This document shows, in pieces, positions 1-8,574 of a stretch of DNA of 64,000 nt. The notes below the pieces were generated by a model. It had not been told where the DNA came from and made no database searches. It worked only from the letters and a program-made list of their open reading frames with translations. Source of the stretch: Pseudomonas grimontii (GTDB lineage: Bacteria; Pseudomonadota; Gammaproteobacteria; Pseudomonadales; Pseudomonadaceae). Position 1 is the stretch's first letter, and every line of letters begins with the position of its first letter. Both the position numbers and the translations under genes were made by a program. The DNA is taken from positions 248,001 through 312,000 of the forward strand of contig NZ_VFES01000003.1 of assembly GCF_007858185.1 (NCBI RefSeq), in the 5' to 3' direction.

Positions 1-1
1 G

Positions 2-1192
2 CTGAACTGGCGTCCCTGGGTCGAAGAAGCCCTCGCCGCACGCAACTCCAGCGCCTACGCCTCGTTGCGCGCCATGCCCAAACTGGGCCGCATGCCGTGC
101 CTGGCGAACAATGAAGTGCACCTGCTGATCAATGGCGAGGCCACCTTCAGTGCGATCTTCGAGGCCATCCGCAACGCACAAACCGCCGTGCTGTTTCAGT
201 TCTTCATCATTCATGACGATGAACTCGGCCGTCAGTTGCAGAGCCTGTTGAAGGAAAAGGTCGCTCAAGGCGTGGGCATCTACGTACTGTATGACCGCAT
301 CGGCAGCCATGCCCTGCCCTATCGCTACGTGCAATCGCTGCGCGACGCAGGGGTGCAGGTCAAGGCATTCGCCACCCGCAGCGGTTGGCTCAATCGTTTC
401 CAGGTCAACTTCCGTAACCATCGCAAAATCGTGGTGGTGGACGGTATCACCGGGTTCGTCGGCGGGCACAACGTGGGCGATGAATACCTGGGCAAAAAAC
501 CACCGCTGGCGCCATGGCGCGATACCCATGTGCAGGTCACAGGCCCGGTGGTGGCATGTTTGCAGGAGTCGTTCGCCGAAGACTGGTTCTGGGCGGCACG
601 GGAACTGCCGCCGCTGATCCTGCCGGACGCCTATCCCGAAGACGGCGTGCTCTGCCAACTGCTCGCCAGCGGCCCGGCCGATCCGTATGAAACCTGTTCG
701 CTGTTTTTTGTCGAGGCCATCCACGCGGCAACCGAGCGCGTGTGGATCACCAGCCCGTATTTCATCCCCGACGAAGCGGTGTTCGCCGCCCTGCGCCTGG
801 CGGTCCTGCGGGGAGTGGACGTGCGTCTGCTGCTGCCATCGCGGCCCGACCACCGCATCGTGTACGCCGCGTCCAGCCTGTATGCGATCGAGGCAGTGCG
901 CGCCGGTGTACGGGTGTTCCGCTACACGCCGGGGTTTCTGCATCAGAAAGTGGTGTTGGTGGACAGCGAGATCAGCGCCATCGGCAGTGCAAACATGGAC
1001 AACCGCTCGTTCCGGTTGAATTTCGAAGTGATGCTGCTGACGGTCGACGAAGCGTTCGCCAAGCAGGTGGAACTGATGCTGCTGGACGACTTCGCGCAGG
1101 CCCATGAAGTCAGCCAGGAAGAAAGCCGCGAGACCCGCCGCCTGCAACAAGTGGGGATGCGGGTGGCGCGCTTGATCTCACCAATCCTTTAA
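2..1192 (+). CDS. cls: Cardiolipin synthase, PLD superfamily (5' end outside window)
   Basis: The reading frame is open from base 2, so the true start lies upstream; the TTG at 65 is only an internal codon. Two complete phospholipase-D HxKx4D motifs are visible, HRKIVVVD followed by GG.N, and HQKVVLVD followed by SANMDNRS. This two-HKD layout is that of bacterial cardiolipin synthases, which condense phosphatidylglycerol into cardiolipin at the inner membrane. The N-terminal membrane helices of ClsA-type enzymes would lie in the missing part. The gene ends at a REP pair and converges on cfa, another phospholipid-modifying gene. A minor PLD-family phosphatidyltransferase cannot be excluded. 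Confidence 0.9.
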   Translation: MNWRPWVEEALAARNSSAYASLRAMPKLGRMPCLANNEVHLLINGEATFSAIFEAIRNAQTAVLFQFFIIHDDELGRQLQSLLKEKVAQGVGIYVLYDRIGSHALPYRYVQSLRDAGVQVKAFATRSGWLNRFQVNFRNHRKIVVVDGITGFVGGHNVGDEYLGKKPPLAPWRDTHVQVTGPVVACLQESFAEDWFWAARELPPLILPDAYPEDGVLCQLLASGPADPYETCSLFFVEAIHAATERVWITSPYFIPDEAVFAALRLAVLRGVDVRLLLPSRPDHRIVYAASSLYAIEAVRAGVRVFRYTPGFLHQKVVLVDSEISAIGSANMDNRSFRLNFEVMLLTVDEAFAKQVELMLLDDFAQAHEVSQEESRETRRLQQVGMRVARLISPIL

Positions 1193-1212
1193 CCAGATAA
1201 CACAAAACAAAA

Positions 1213-1301
1213 TGTGGGAGGGGGCTTGCCCCCGATTGCAGAGTGTCAGTCGCAACATACATGACTGATACACCGCCATCGGGGGCAAGCCCCCTCCCAC
1301 A
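1213..1301. repeat. Paired REP elements (head-to-head) between convergent genes
   Basis: Two copies of a GTGGGAGGGGGCTTGC-type REP unit face each other as an 89-bp imperfect inverted repeat. Each unit is itself a G-rich/C-rich hairpin ending in CCCCGAT. It sits between the stops of cls (+) and cfa (-), where it could end or stabilise both transcripts. The same arrangement recurs at 10576 and 16516. Confidence 0.92.
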
Positions 1302-1330
1302 CTCGATCTCACGCGTATCCAGAAACGCAT

Positions 1331-2515
1331 TCAGCGATAGATGTCTTCCCGCGTCCACGGCAGTTCATGGCTGCCATCCGCGTGAGGTTTGACCGCGAGG
1401 ATCTGGTGCAGATTGATCCAGCCCCGGGCAAACGCATAGGCACACCCGGCCAGGTACAAACGCCAGATGCGCAACGCTTGCTCCGGCACCAGCTTCGCCG
1501 CCGCTTCCAGGTTGTCTTCCAGGCGTTCGCTCCAATGATCCAGGGTGCGCGCGTAATGCAGGCGCAGGCTTTCGACGTCGACCACTTCCAGCCCCACTTC
1601 ACTGATTTCGGCGGTCATCATCGCCAGGTGCGGCAGCTCGCCGTTGGGGAATACATACCGCTCGATAAACTCCCCAGCGCCACGGCCCACAGGCCGGCCG
1701 TCGGTGTGCTTGGCGGTAATGCCATGGTTCATCACCAGGCCGCCTTCGCGCACGGCACCAAACAGGGTCTTGCAGTATTGCGCCAGGTTGGCGTGGCCGA
1801 CGTGTTCGAACATGCCCACACTCACCACTTTGTCGAAACGACCATCCTGGGGCAGATCGCGGTAGTCGAGTAATTGCAGGTCGATCTGGTCTTCCAGTCC
1901 CTCGGCTTTCACCCGCTCCTTGGCCAACGCCAGCTGTTCCTTGCTCAGGGTGATACCAAACACTTTCACCCCGAATTCCCGCGCCGCGAAACGTGCCAGC
2001 CCGCCCCAGCCACAGCCTACGTCGAGCAAATACTCCCCAGGCTGCAAGCGCAACTTGCGGCACAGGTGGCGGAATTTGTCTTGCTGAGCCTGGTCGATGG
2101 ATTCGCTGCCGGTTTCGAAATAACCGCAGGAGTACGCCATGTCCTGGTCCAGCCACAGCTGGTAGAACGCGTTGGACAGGTCGTAGTGGTAGGAAATGGC
2201 CGCCGCGTCGGTGGCCTTGTCGTGGATTGAGCGCACCGGCAGACTCCTGCCGTCGTCCTCGATCAGGGCATGACTCAGTTCGTCACACACCCGAATCACT
2301 TCGGAGATGGAGCCTTCCAGCTCCAGTTTGCCCTCGACGAAGGCTTCACCCAACGAGTCGAGCGTGGGATGGGTCAGTTGGGGCACGACCGTGGGGTCCT
2401 TCACCACGATGGTCACACTGGGCTCGGGGCCCAAGTTGAATTCATGGCCATCCCAGAGTCGAAGACGCAGCGGCAGCTGAAGATTCTGTAAGGCCGGTGG
2501 AAGTTGCGCGAGCAT
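1331..2515 (-). CDS. cfa: Cyclopropane-fatty-acyl-phospholipid synthase
   Basis: A 394-aa SAM-dependent enzyme that adds a methylene bridge across cis double bonds of membrane phospholipid acyl chains. The SAM-binding glycine-rich motif LLDVGCGWGGLARFAA lies at about residues 163-178, preceded by the family segment SYHYDLSNAFYQLWLD and followed by SVGMFEHVG. Length and motif spacing fit bacterial Cfa proteins. The ATG at 2515 has a strong Shine-Dalgarno (AAGGGGGGA). It follows bufC on the same strand after 86 bp, so it probably has its own promoter; RpoS control is known in other pseudomonads but no promoter was identified here. Confidence 0.95.
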   Translation of the reverse strand: MLAQLPPALQNLQLPLRLRLWDGHEFNLGPEPSVTIVVKDPTVVPQLTHPTLDSLGEAFVEGKLELEGSISEVIRVCDELSHALIEDDGRSLPVRSIHDKATDAAAISYHYDLSNAFYQLWLDQDMAYSCGYFETGSESIDQAQQDKFRHLCRKLRLQPGEYLLDVGCGWGGLARFAAREFGVKVFGITLSKEQLALAKERVKAEGLEDQIDLQLLDYRDLPQDGRFDKVVSVGMFEHVGHANLAQYCKTLFGAVREGGLVMNHGITAKHTDGRPVGRGAGEFIERYVFPNGELPHLAMMTAEISEVGLEVVDVESLRLHYARTLDHWSERLEDNLEAAAKLVPEQALRIWRLYLAGCAYAFARGWINLHQILAVKPHADGSHELPWTREDIYR

Positions 2516-2601
2516 GAGTAGTCCCCCCTTGTTTCAGACGTCTGGAATGAGGGTAGACCATCCCAAGAAAAGTAGGAGGCTATTGATTTGATAGCGCTTT
2601 T

Positions 2602-3390
2602 CTATGGGGCTCGGCGTTGGAGCAAACCGTCCTGGATCCACTGTTTCAGCCATGTAACCGCTTGCAGTGGTGCACCCTCTCCATAAGTGACTGCCAGTTG
2701 CGCACACAGTTCTGCGAAGGTCCAACCGGTCGTCACCATGCCTGCCAACCCAAAGGCCTCGGCGGGCTCCAGGCTGCGGTAATGGCACACATTCTGATGG
2801 CGCCATACCAGGCAGATCTGTGCGAGGTCCAAGGTGTGGCTGTCGGGGAAATCCGCCCCATCCTTGCTCGCACGCCAGATGGCCACGGTGTTGAAGTGGC
2901 ACAGTCGCTGCTGTACGGACGGTGTCAGGAAGACCTGCAAACCTGGCCAATCCTCGGGTGGCAGCACCGCCATATCATCCTGGGTCAGCGGCTCACCCTG
3001 CGGCGCATCGAACGCCAGGGTGAAGGCCCACTCCAACTGGGCCAGTTCAGCCAGCGGCGCACTTTGCTCGGCCACCAGGTGCTCGTGGATAAACGCCGGC
3101 AACCGCTCGCCCAACCAACGCAGGCTGTAGTGGGCGGAGGGATAACGACGCACGTAAGCCTGCGTCAGCAGCGCAAACTCCTCATCTCCCAGCCAATACA
3201 GGATGGCGCTGAAATCGTGACGCAACACCTCCTGCAGCCGTGCCAGATAAGCGTTGTGGTAGATCGCCAGGCCGGTGTCTACATCCAGCGTCGGCCCGCC
3301 CAATAAAGTGGCGGCAAAACCACTGTTGGCATCCGGCGTCTGCGCTAACACGTGTTGTTCAAAGGCCAATTGCCAGTCGGTCAGGCGCAT
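2602..3390 (-). CDS. bufC: BufC/HvfC-like DUF2063 protein, partner of the bufferin-modifying enzyme
   Basis: This 262-aa protein has the DUF2063 signature at its N-terminus: AIYHNAYLARLQEVLRHDFSAIL, then a segment around WLGDEEFALLTQAYV and RYPSAHYSLRWLG. DUF2063 proteins pair with DUF692 (MNIO) enzymes; they are thought to contain a RiPP-recognition element that delivers the precursor peptide. Its start overlaps the 3' end of bufB by 10 bp, so the two are translationally coupled. No catalytic residues are expected. The assignment rests on family pattern plus the A-B-C gene order. Confidence 0.85.
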   Translation of the reverse strand: MRLTDWQLAFEQHVLAQTPDANSGFAATLLGGPTLDVDTGLAIYHNAYLARLQEVLRHDFSAILYWLGDEEFALLTQAYVRRYPSAHYSLRWLGERLPAFIHEHLVAEQSAPLAELAQLEWAFTLAFDAPQGEPLTQDDMAVLPPEDWPGLQVFLTPSVQQRLCHFNTVAIWRASKDGADFPDSHTLDLAQICLVWRHQNVCHYRSLEPAEAFGLAGMVTTGWTFAELCAQLAVTYGEGAPLQAVTWLKQWIQDGLLQRRAP

Positions 3391-4226
3391 AACGACCTCC
3401 GGGCCAAGGCTGCGGCGCCCAACTCCCGGGCCTTTTGCAGCTCGGTGAGCAGCTCTTCGAACGGCGGGAAATGGTCATCGCGCTCCAACAGCGTCGAGAC
3501 CGGCCCCAAGTGCTCCAGGGTTTGTTGATACAGCGCCCACACCGGATCGCATACCGGGTGGTCGTGGGTATCGACCACGTAGTCGCCGTAATCCATATGC
3601 CCCGCCAGATGCAGCTGGCGGATGCTGTCGGGCGGTAGGTTGCGGATAAAGGTCCAGGCATCGAAGCCATGGTTGCGCGCACTGACGTACACATTGTTAA
3701 CGTCCAGCAGCAACTGGCAGCCCGACAAGTGGGCCAGGGCATTGAGGAATTCCCATTCGGTGAATTCATCCGCCTTGGAGCGCACATAGCTGGAGACGTT
3801 TTCCAGCACCAGCGGGCGCTGCAACACATCCTGCACTTGGCGAACGCGAGCAGCCACGTGGTAGAGGCTTTCTTCGGTGTAAGGCAGGGGCAGCAGGTCA
3901 TGCAACTGGTGCGCGCTGCCGCGGCTCCAACACAGGTGATCGGAAATCCACGCCGGCTGGATGCGTTCAGCGAGCTGCTTGATGTGTTTCAGGTAGTCCA
4001 TATCGACGGGGTGGGGCCCGCCGATGGACAGGGACACACCGTGCATCACCAAGGGGTAACGCTCGGCTATCGCGTCCAGGTAGTACAAGGCTTTACCGCC
4101 CTGCACCAGATAGTTCTCGGAGATCACTTCGAACCAATCCACGGCCGGCGATTGTTCAAGGATCTGCTGGTAATACTCACTGCGTAAACCCAGGCCGTAA
4201 CCCAGACTTGGAAGGGACGCGGACAT
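3381..4226 (-). CDS. bufB: BufB, MNIO/DUF692 multinuclear non-heme iron oxidase
   Basis: A 281-aa TIM-barrel protein of the DUF692 (MNIO) family. Recognisable conserved stretches are GYGLGLRSEYY, WFEVISENYL, MHGVSLSIGG, AWISDHLCW, LVLENVSSY, LLLDVNNVYVSARNHG and HLAGH, which supply the His, Glu, Asp and Asn iron ligands known from this family. In bufferin clusters the enzyme modifies cysteines of the small DUF2282 precursor, giving copper-binding thiooxazole groups; that chemistry is family knowledge, not visible here. It lies 66 bp after bufA and overlaps bufC. The ATG at 4226 starts directly at the conserved N-terminus. Confidence 0.9.
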   Translation of the reverse strand: MSASLPSLGYGLGLRSEYYQQILEQSPAVDWFEVISENYLVQGGKALYYLDAIAERYPLVMHGVSLSIGGPHPVDMDYLKHIKQLAERIQPAWISDHLCWSRGSAHQLHDLLPLPYTEESLYHVAARVRQVQDVLQRPLVLENVSSYVRSKADEFTEWEFLNALAHLSGCQLLLDVNNVYVSARNHGFDAWTFIRNLPPDSIRQLHLAGHMDYGDYVVDTHDHPVCDPVWALYQQTLEHLGPVSTLLERDDHFPPFEELLTELQKARELGAAALARRSLCA

Positions 4227-4292
4227 GACTCACTCCTGGGCAAAGTGTCCGCAGCGGTGGGGGCTGCCGCTGCGGTTGCACTCGTTTGCCGG

Positions 4293-4544
4293 TTATTCGC
4301 CGACTTTGCCGCCCGCTGCGTCACAGGCGGCCTTGGTCATGGCCTTGAAGCCGTGGCCCTTGCAGACCGCCTGGCCTTTGCAGGCGTTTTCAGCGGTTTT
4401 GCAGTCGTTCATGCCTTTGCAGGAAGTCACACCGTAGCAATGCACTTGCGCATCTGCGGCCTGTACCTGGGTCGCAACACCAGCAAACAGAGTGGCAGCG
4501 GCCATCGCCAGGGCAGCACCAGCAGCAGCGGATTTAATCTTCAT
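4293..4544 (-). CDS. bufA: BufA1-type bufferin precursor (DUF2282), secreted Cys-rich peptide
   Basis: An 83-aa precursor: a signal peptide ([20 protein letters not shown]...VQA) followed by a mature part of about 55 residues with six cysteines in the spacing HCYG...SCKGMNDCK...[12 protein letters not shown]...AACDAAGG. This is the DUF2282 bufferin pattern. The mature peptide would be oxidised by BufB and exported to the periplasm, where bufferins sequester copper. The frame is open 20 codons further upstream, but the ATG at 4544 has a GAGGA ribosome site and begins the signal peptide exactly. First gene of bufABC. Confidence 0.88.
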   Translation of the reverse strand: MKIKSAAAGAALAMAAATLFAGVATQVQAADAQVHCYGVTSCKGMNDCKTAENACKGQAVCKGHGFKAMTKAACDAAGGKVGE

Positions 4545-4608
4545 TCTCGTATTCCTCATGATCGGTAGTGGCATCGGTCTGAACGGATTGCTCAGTCTCG
4601 ACACAGCA

Positions 4609-4636
4609 CTAGAGTGAGGCCCCTTATCGGCGTTAC
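4609..4636 (-). promoter_or_regulatory. Possible ECF-type promoter of bufABC
   Basis: On the minus strand a GTAACG hexamer (4631-4636) is followed 16 bp later by CTCTAG, about 65 bp before the bufA start. GTAAC -35 elements are typical of ECF sigma factors that control bufferin clusters elsewhere, but the -10 does not match the usual CGTC/CGAA, and no sigma-factor gene is adjacent. Treat as a weak candidate. Confidence 0.25.
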
Positions 4637-4661
4637 AGCCGTGTGCAAATATTTCTGAAAA

Positions 4662-6548
4662 TTAATCCTCAAGCTTCGACAGCGGCTCCTGAAACCGCAG
4701 CAAACGCCCGGCATTGCCCAATACCAGCAAGGTGCTCAGGTTATGCAGCACCGCCGCAATCATCGCCCCCGCAGCGCCCAACCAGCCAAAGGCGGCAAAC
4801 ACCACGATGGCTAAGGTCCAGCCCAGGCCGATGACCACGTTGACCTGCAACGTACGCCGGCACTGGCGACTCAAGCGCACACAGGTACCCAAGCGCCGCA
4901 GGTCGCTGCCGATCAACACCACATCCGCCGACGCCAGCGCGATGTCCGCCCCGCCCGCCCCCATGGCCACGCCGACCACCCCGGCCTTGAGCGCCAGGGA
5001 ATCGTTGATCCCATCACCGACCACCATGGGCCGGAAGCCGCTGCCGATTTCCCCCAGCACGCGGTTGAGTTTGTCTTCCGGTAAAGCCTGGGCCTCGACA
5101 TCACTGATGCCCACGTCCAGCGCCAGGCTGTCGGCCACGCTTTGGCGGTCGCCGGTCAGTAGCAGTTGGCGACCCAGGCCCAGGTCACGCAGTTCTTGCA
5201 GGGCTTGGCGCGCCTCCGGCTTGACGCTGTCGGCCAACAGCAGCCAAGCGAGGAATTGCCCGTTCAGCGCAAGCCCGGCAATCGGGCCGTCATGGTTCGG
5301 CACGGCGGTGGTGACAATACCCAATTGCTCGAACAACTCGGGACGGCCCAGCGCCGCTTCGCCCTGCTCGGTCTGTGCCACGACGCCCAGGCCCTGGCGC
5401 TCGCGAATATCCGTGAGCGCCAGCATTTGCGCCTGAGTCGCCAACCCCGCCAACGCACGGCTGACCGGGTGGCTACTGGCCGAACCGAGGCTGGCCGCAA
5501 GGTTGAGCAGCGCCTGGCGGTCGGTCGACGAGGTCTCGATGGACTGCAAACGCAGGGTGCCGAAGGTCAGGGTGCCGGTCTTGTCGACCACCAGCGAGGT
5601 CAGGTCCGCCAACTCTTCGAGGAACGCCGAGCTGCGAATCAGGATCCCATGCCGTGCCGCCACGGCGATCCCGGCAATCGCCGTCGCCGGTGCTGACAGC
5701 ACCAGGGCGCACGGGCACGCCGCCACCAGCACCGCGAGCATCGCCTGGGCGTCATTGGTCACAAACCAGGTCACTGCCGCCAGCAGCAACACCAGCACCA
5801 TATAGCTGCCCGCGTAACGCTCCAGCAGCCGCGTGATCGGCGGCTTGGAACGTTCGGCGTTCTGCATCAGCGCGATGACTTTGCCCAGGGTCGACTCATT
5901 GCCGGTACGCGTCACTTGCAGGCGCAACAGGCCATCGAGGTTGATCGCCCCGCCAAACACCTGCACACCCACACTGGCTTCCAACGGCACCGACTCGCCG
6001 GTGATCGGCGCCGTGTCCAGGCTTGCCTGGCCCGACAGCACCACGCCATCGGCGGGCACCCGATCACCAGCACGCACCTCGACGACATCGCCGGTGCTCA
6101 GCGTGCCGTTATCCACTTCGATGATGCTGCCGTCGGCCTGCACCCGCCGCGCATGGCTGCGGGTCAGTTTACCCAGGGCATGGATCGCCTCTTGGGAGCC
6201 GATCACGCTGCGCTCTTCCAATACGTGGCCGAAGATCATGATGATCGGCAGCAACGCGGCGGTCAGCAGATCGCCGGTAGCCCAGGCGCCGAGCATCGCC
6301 AGGGCAATCAGTTGATCGGTAATGCCATGCAGGCTGGGAAAACGCAGGCTGTACCAGGCCGAACGCATCACCGGCACTGCCACCAGCAACGAGGCCACAC
6401 CGAGCAGCAACTGGCTCACGCCCGTCTGGTCCGGCGCCAGCCAGCGCCATACCAGGCCCAGCATCAGCAAGCCCAGGGCGAGCATCGCCAAGGTCAGTTG
6501 CCGGGCAGCGCTGCGCTGTTCGGCGGAGGTGAGCATGGGTGCGCTCAT
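4662..6548 (-). CDS. P1B-type heavy-metal translocating ATPase, metal unknown
   Basis: A 628-aa P-type ATPase with TGES (actuator), CPC in TM6 (Cys278-Pro-Cys280), phosphorylation motif DKTGT (Asp322), SSHPVSRAL (HP motif) and GDGINDSLAL hinge. There is no N-terminal HMA, His-rich or Cys-rich metal domain. The last helix carries HNLSTLLVLGNAGRLL, which is neither the Met/Ser signature of copper pumps nor the Asp signature of ZntA-type zinc pumps, so the substrate cannot be named. Its start overlaps the upstream SPFH gene by 4 bp, tying it to the three SPFH genes. The upstream SPFH protein at 7576-8562 has a His-rich tail that might supply metal binding (inference). Confidence 0.9.
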   Translation of the reverse strand: MSAPMLTSAEQRSAARQLTLAMLALGLLMLGLVWRWLAPDQTGVSQLLLGVASLLVAVPVMRSAWYSLRFPSLHGITDQLIALAMLGAWATGDLLTAALLPIIMIFGHVLEERSVIGSQEAIHALGKLTRSHARRVQADGSIIEVDNGTLSTGDVVEVRAGDRVPADGVVLSGQASLDTAPITGESVPLEASVGVQVFGGAINLDGLLRLQVTRTGNESTLGKVIALMQNAERSKPPITRLLERYAGSYMVLVLLLAAVTWFVTNDAQAMLAVLVAACPCALVLSAPATAIAGIAVAARHGILIRSSAFLEELADLTSLVVDKTGTLTFGTLRLQSIETSSTDRQALLNLAASLGSASSHPVSRALAGLATQAQMLALTDIRERQGLGVVAQTEQGEAALGRPELFEQLGIVTTAVPNHDGPIAGLALNGQFLAWLLLADSVKPEARQALQELRDLGLGRQLLLTGDRQSVADSLALDVGISDVEAQALPEDKLNRVLGEIGSGFRPMVVGDGINDSLALKAGVVGVAMGAGGADIALASADVVLIGSDLRRLGTCVRLSRQCRRTLQVNVVIGLGWTLAIVVFAAFGWLGAAGAMIAAVLHNLSTLLVLGNAGRLLRFQEPLSKLED

Positions 6549-7579
6549 TGTTCGGCTCCCTGGATGATCAAGCGGGAGTCGTCTTTAGGATCGACCGTGG
6601 TCACAGAACCGGCCTGGCCGAGAATCTTCGGCATACGCTCGCGGTATAGGCGCAACAGCAAGCCCGGGTCCTTGACCTGGGCCAGGCTGGTGACCGTGGC
6701 GGTTTGCGCCTGGGCACTGGCCAGGCGTTCGCTGGCCTGGGCGTGGGCGACTTGCACCAGCCGGTCGGCCTGCTGGTTGGCGGTCTGGGTGAGTTTTTCC
6801 GCTTCGGTCCGGGCGTTTGCCACGGCTTTGTCGGCTTGTTGACTGGCGGTGAGTACGGCGTTGAATGCGTTCACCGCCGGGCCCGGCAGGCTCGATTGCA
6901 CATCGACCCGCGTCACCTCGATGCCCAACCCCAGACCGGTGGCGGCCAACTCGGCCAGGCGTTTGTTGATGCCTTGCACCAAGTCACCCCGCAGCCGTTC
7001 GCGACGCTCGGCGGCACCGTTGTCGGTGCCGATCAATTCGGGGCGCGCCACCAGGATCGTGTCCAGATCGCGCGCCGCCGTCAGGGCCACGGCGCTGCGG
7101 GTCACCAGGCGATCCAGGGCGGGCAGCACATGCGCGCCCTGCAACACAAAGGCGTAGGGCTCGGTGACCTTGTAGAACACCCGCACATCCAGCTGCACCA
7201 CTCCGGCATCGCCGGTCAGCAAATAGCCGGAGCCGGCCAGGGCATCGCTCAAGGGCGTGGCGAAACTGGCCACACGGTCCGCCTGCACCGCCGCGTCGGA
7301 ACGCAACAGGTTCTCCACCCGACGCTCGATCACCCGGTCGGCCGCCGGCAACAACACCACCTGCTCGAACGGCTGCGGCCAGGCCAGCAGCAGCCCGGCA
7401 TTCTGGATGCGGTCGAGGGCGCCGAAGTGCAGCACCACCGCGCGGTTCTGCGGGTCGATCTGCCGCACGTTGGAAAACGCCCACGCCAACGCCGCCAACA
7501 CGGTCACCGCGTACAACGCCAGGAACGTCAGGCGCCCGGCCTGGATCCAGGGGCTGTCCGGGCTGTCACGCTCGGTCAT
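6545..7579 (-). CDS. SPFH/Band 7 membrane protein (HflK/HflC-like), third of three
   Basis: A 344-aa protein with one N-terminal transmembrane helix (about residues 14-35), then an SPFH domain beginning VRQIDPQNRAVVLHFGALDR and ending in an Ala/Gln/Glu-rich coiled coil (ASQQADKAVANARTEAEKL and following). Such proteins assemble into ring-like membrane microdomain scaffolds; HflKC modulates FtsH protease. It is not the canonical hflK or hflC, which sit with hfq and hflX. It overlaps both neighbours by 4 bp. A scaffold or quality-control role for the adjacent metal ATPase is inference. Confidence 0.85.
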   Translation of the reverse strand: MTERDSPDSPWIQAGRLTFLALYAVTVLAALAWAFSNVRQIDPQNRAVVLHFGALDRIQNAGLLLAWPQPFEQVVLLPAADRVIERRVENLLRSDAAVQADRVASFATPLSDALAGSGYLLTGDAGVVQLDVRVFYKVTEPYAFVLQGAHVLPALDRLVTRSAVALTAARDLDTILVARPELIGTDNGAAERRERLRGDLVQGINKRLAELAATGLGLGIEVTRVDVQSSLPGPAVNAFNAVLTASQQADKAVANARTEAEKLTQTANQQADRLVQVAHAQASERLASAQAQTATVTSLAQVKDPGLLLRLYRERMPKILGQAGSVTTVDPKDDSRLIIQGAEQ

Positions 7580-8562
7580 GGCTGAACGTCCTTGGGTCCG
7601 TCCACCAACGCGCGAAAGGGCGCGGCGTCGGTGCGCAGGATGATTTTGGTGCCGGGGGTCACGACCGTGCCCAAGGTATCCAGGGAGCGCAGCAAGTTAT
7701 ACAGCTGCGGATTGCCGGCGTAGGCACGCCCATAAATCTGCGCGGCTTCGACCCGCGACTGGGCTTCGATGTCGGCGGCTTTCACCGTGGCATCGGCCTG
7801 CACGATGCGCGCATCACGCTCAGCCGCGGAGCGAATCTGCGCGGCCTCACGTTTGCCCACGGCCGTGCGTTCGGTGGCGATGGTTTCACGCTCGGCGCGC
7901 ATGCGGTCGACGGTGGCGGTGAGGGTGACCGACGGCAACGTCAGGCGCTCGATCCCCACCTGCGCCACCCGCACGCCATAGGTGGTGAGCAATTGTTGAT
8001 CAATCTGCTGGCGCAGCTGCGCCTCGAAATCGGCGATGCGCACCTGGCTGGCGTCGGTGTTGATCAAGCTGGACAAATCAAAGCTGGCCGCCGTGGTTTC
8101 CAGCGCCGAGCCGACGAAGGTGCGAATCTGCCGCGCCGCCTCATCCGGCTGGTTCTGCACGGCGCGCATAAAGCGCTGCACATTGTCGGCATCGCCCTGT
8201 ACCTGCCACGCCACATAGGCCTGCACGATAATCCGCAGGCCGTCGCGCGTGCCCACATCCTGCAATCCGCTGGACGTAGTGCGCAGGCGCAAGTCCACCG
8301 GGATCGCCGCTTCGAACGGCGCCGGCCAGCGCCAGCCCAGGCCCGGTTCCAACAACACCCGCGACGGGTTGCCGAAGCGCGTGATCACCGTGGCTTCGCC
8401 GGAGCGCACCTGCACCAGGCTCGCCGCCGCCACCGCAAACAGCACCAGCAACACCGCCCAGGCCATGCGCCGCCAAGGGAAAGGACCCGCCGCCTGTTCA
8501 TCACCGTGATGATGGTGATGGTGGCCGTGGTGGTGACCATGATCGTGAGAATGAGCGCTCAA
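7576..8562 (-). CDS. SPFH/Band 7 protein (HflC-like) with His-rich N-terminal tail
   Basis: A 328-aa protein. The first 22 residues are very rich in histidine (HSHDHGHHHGHHHHHHGDE), then come a transmembrane helix (about 32-50), an SPFH domain (SGEATVITRFGNPSRVLLEPGLGW) and a coiled coil with ERDARIVQADATVKAADIEAQ. The C-terminus KIILRTDAAPFRAL resembles HflC. With the helix orientation usual for HflC, the His tail would lie on the cytoplasmic side and could bind Zn, Ni, Co or Cu beside the ATPase encoded two genes downstream. It overlaps the next gene by 4 bp and follows the previous one by 12 bp. Confidence 0.87.
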   Translation of the reverse strand: MSAHSHDHGHHHGHHHHHHGDEQAAGPFPWRRMAWAVLLVLFAVAAASLVQVRSGEATVITRFGNPSRVLLEPGLGWRWPAPFEAAIPVDLRLRTTSSGLQDVGTRDGLRIIVQAYVAWQVQGDADNVQRFMRAVQNQPDEAARQIRTFVGSALETTAASFDLSSLINTDASQVRIADFEAQLRQQIDQQLLTTYGVRVAQVGIERLTLPSVTLTATVDRMRAERETIATERTAVGKREAAQIRSAAERDARIVQADATVKAADIEAQSRVEAAQIYGRAYAGNPQLYNLLRSLDTLGTVVTPGTKIILRTDAAPFRALVDGPKDVQP

Positions 8563-8574
8563 CAGACAGACTCC

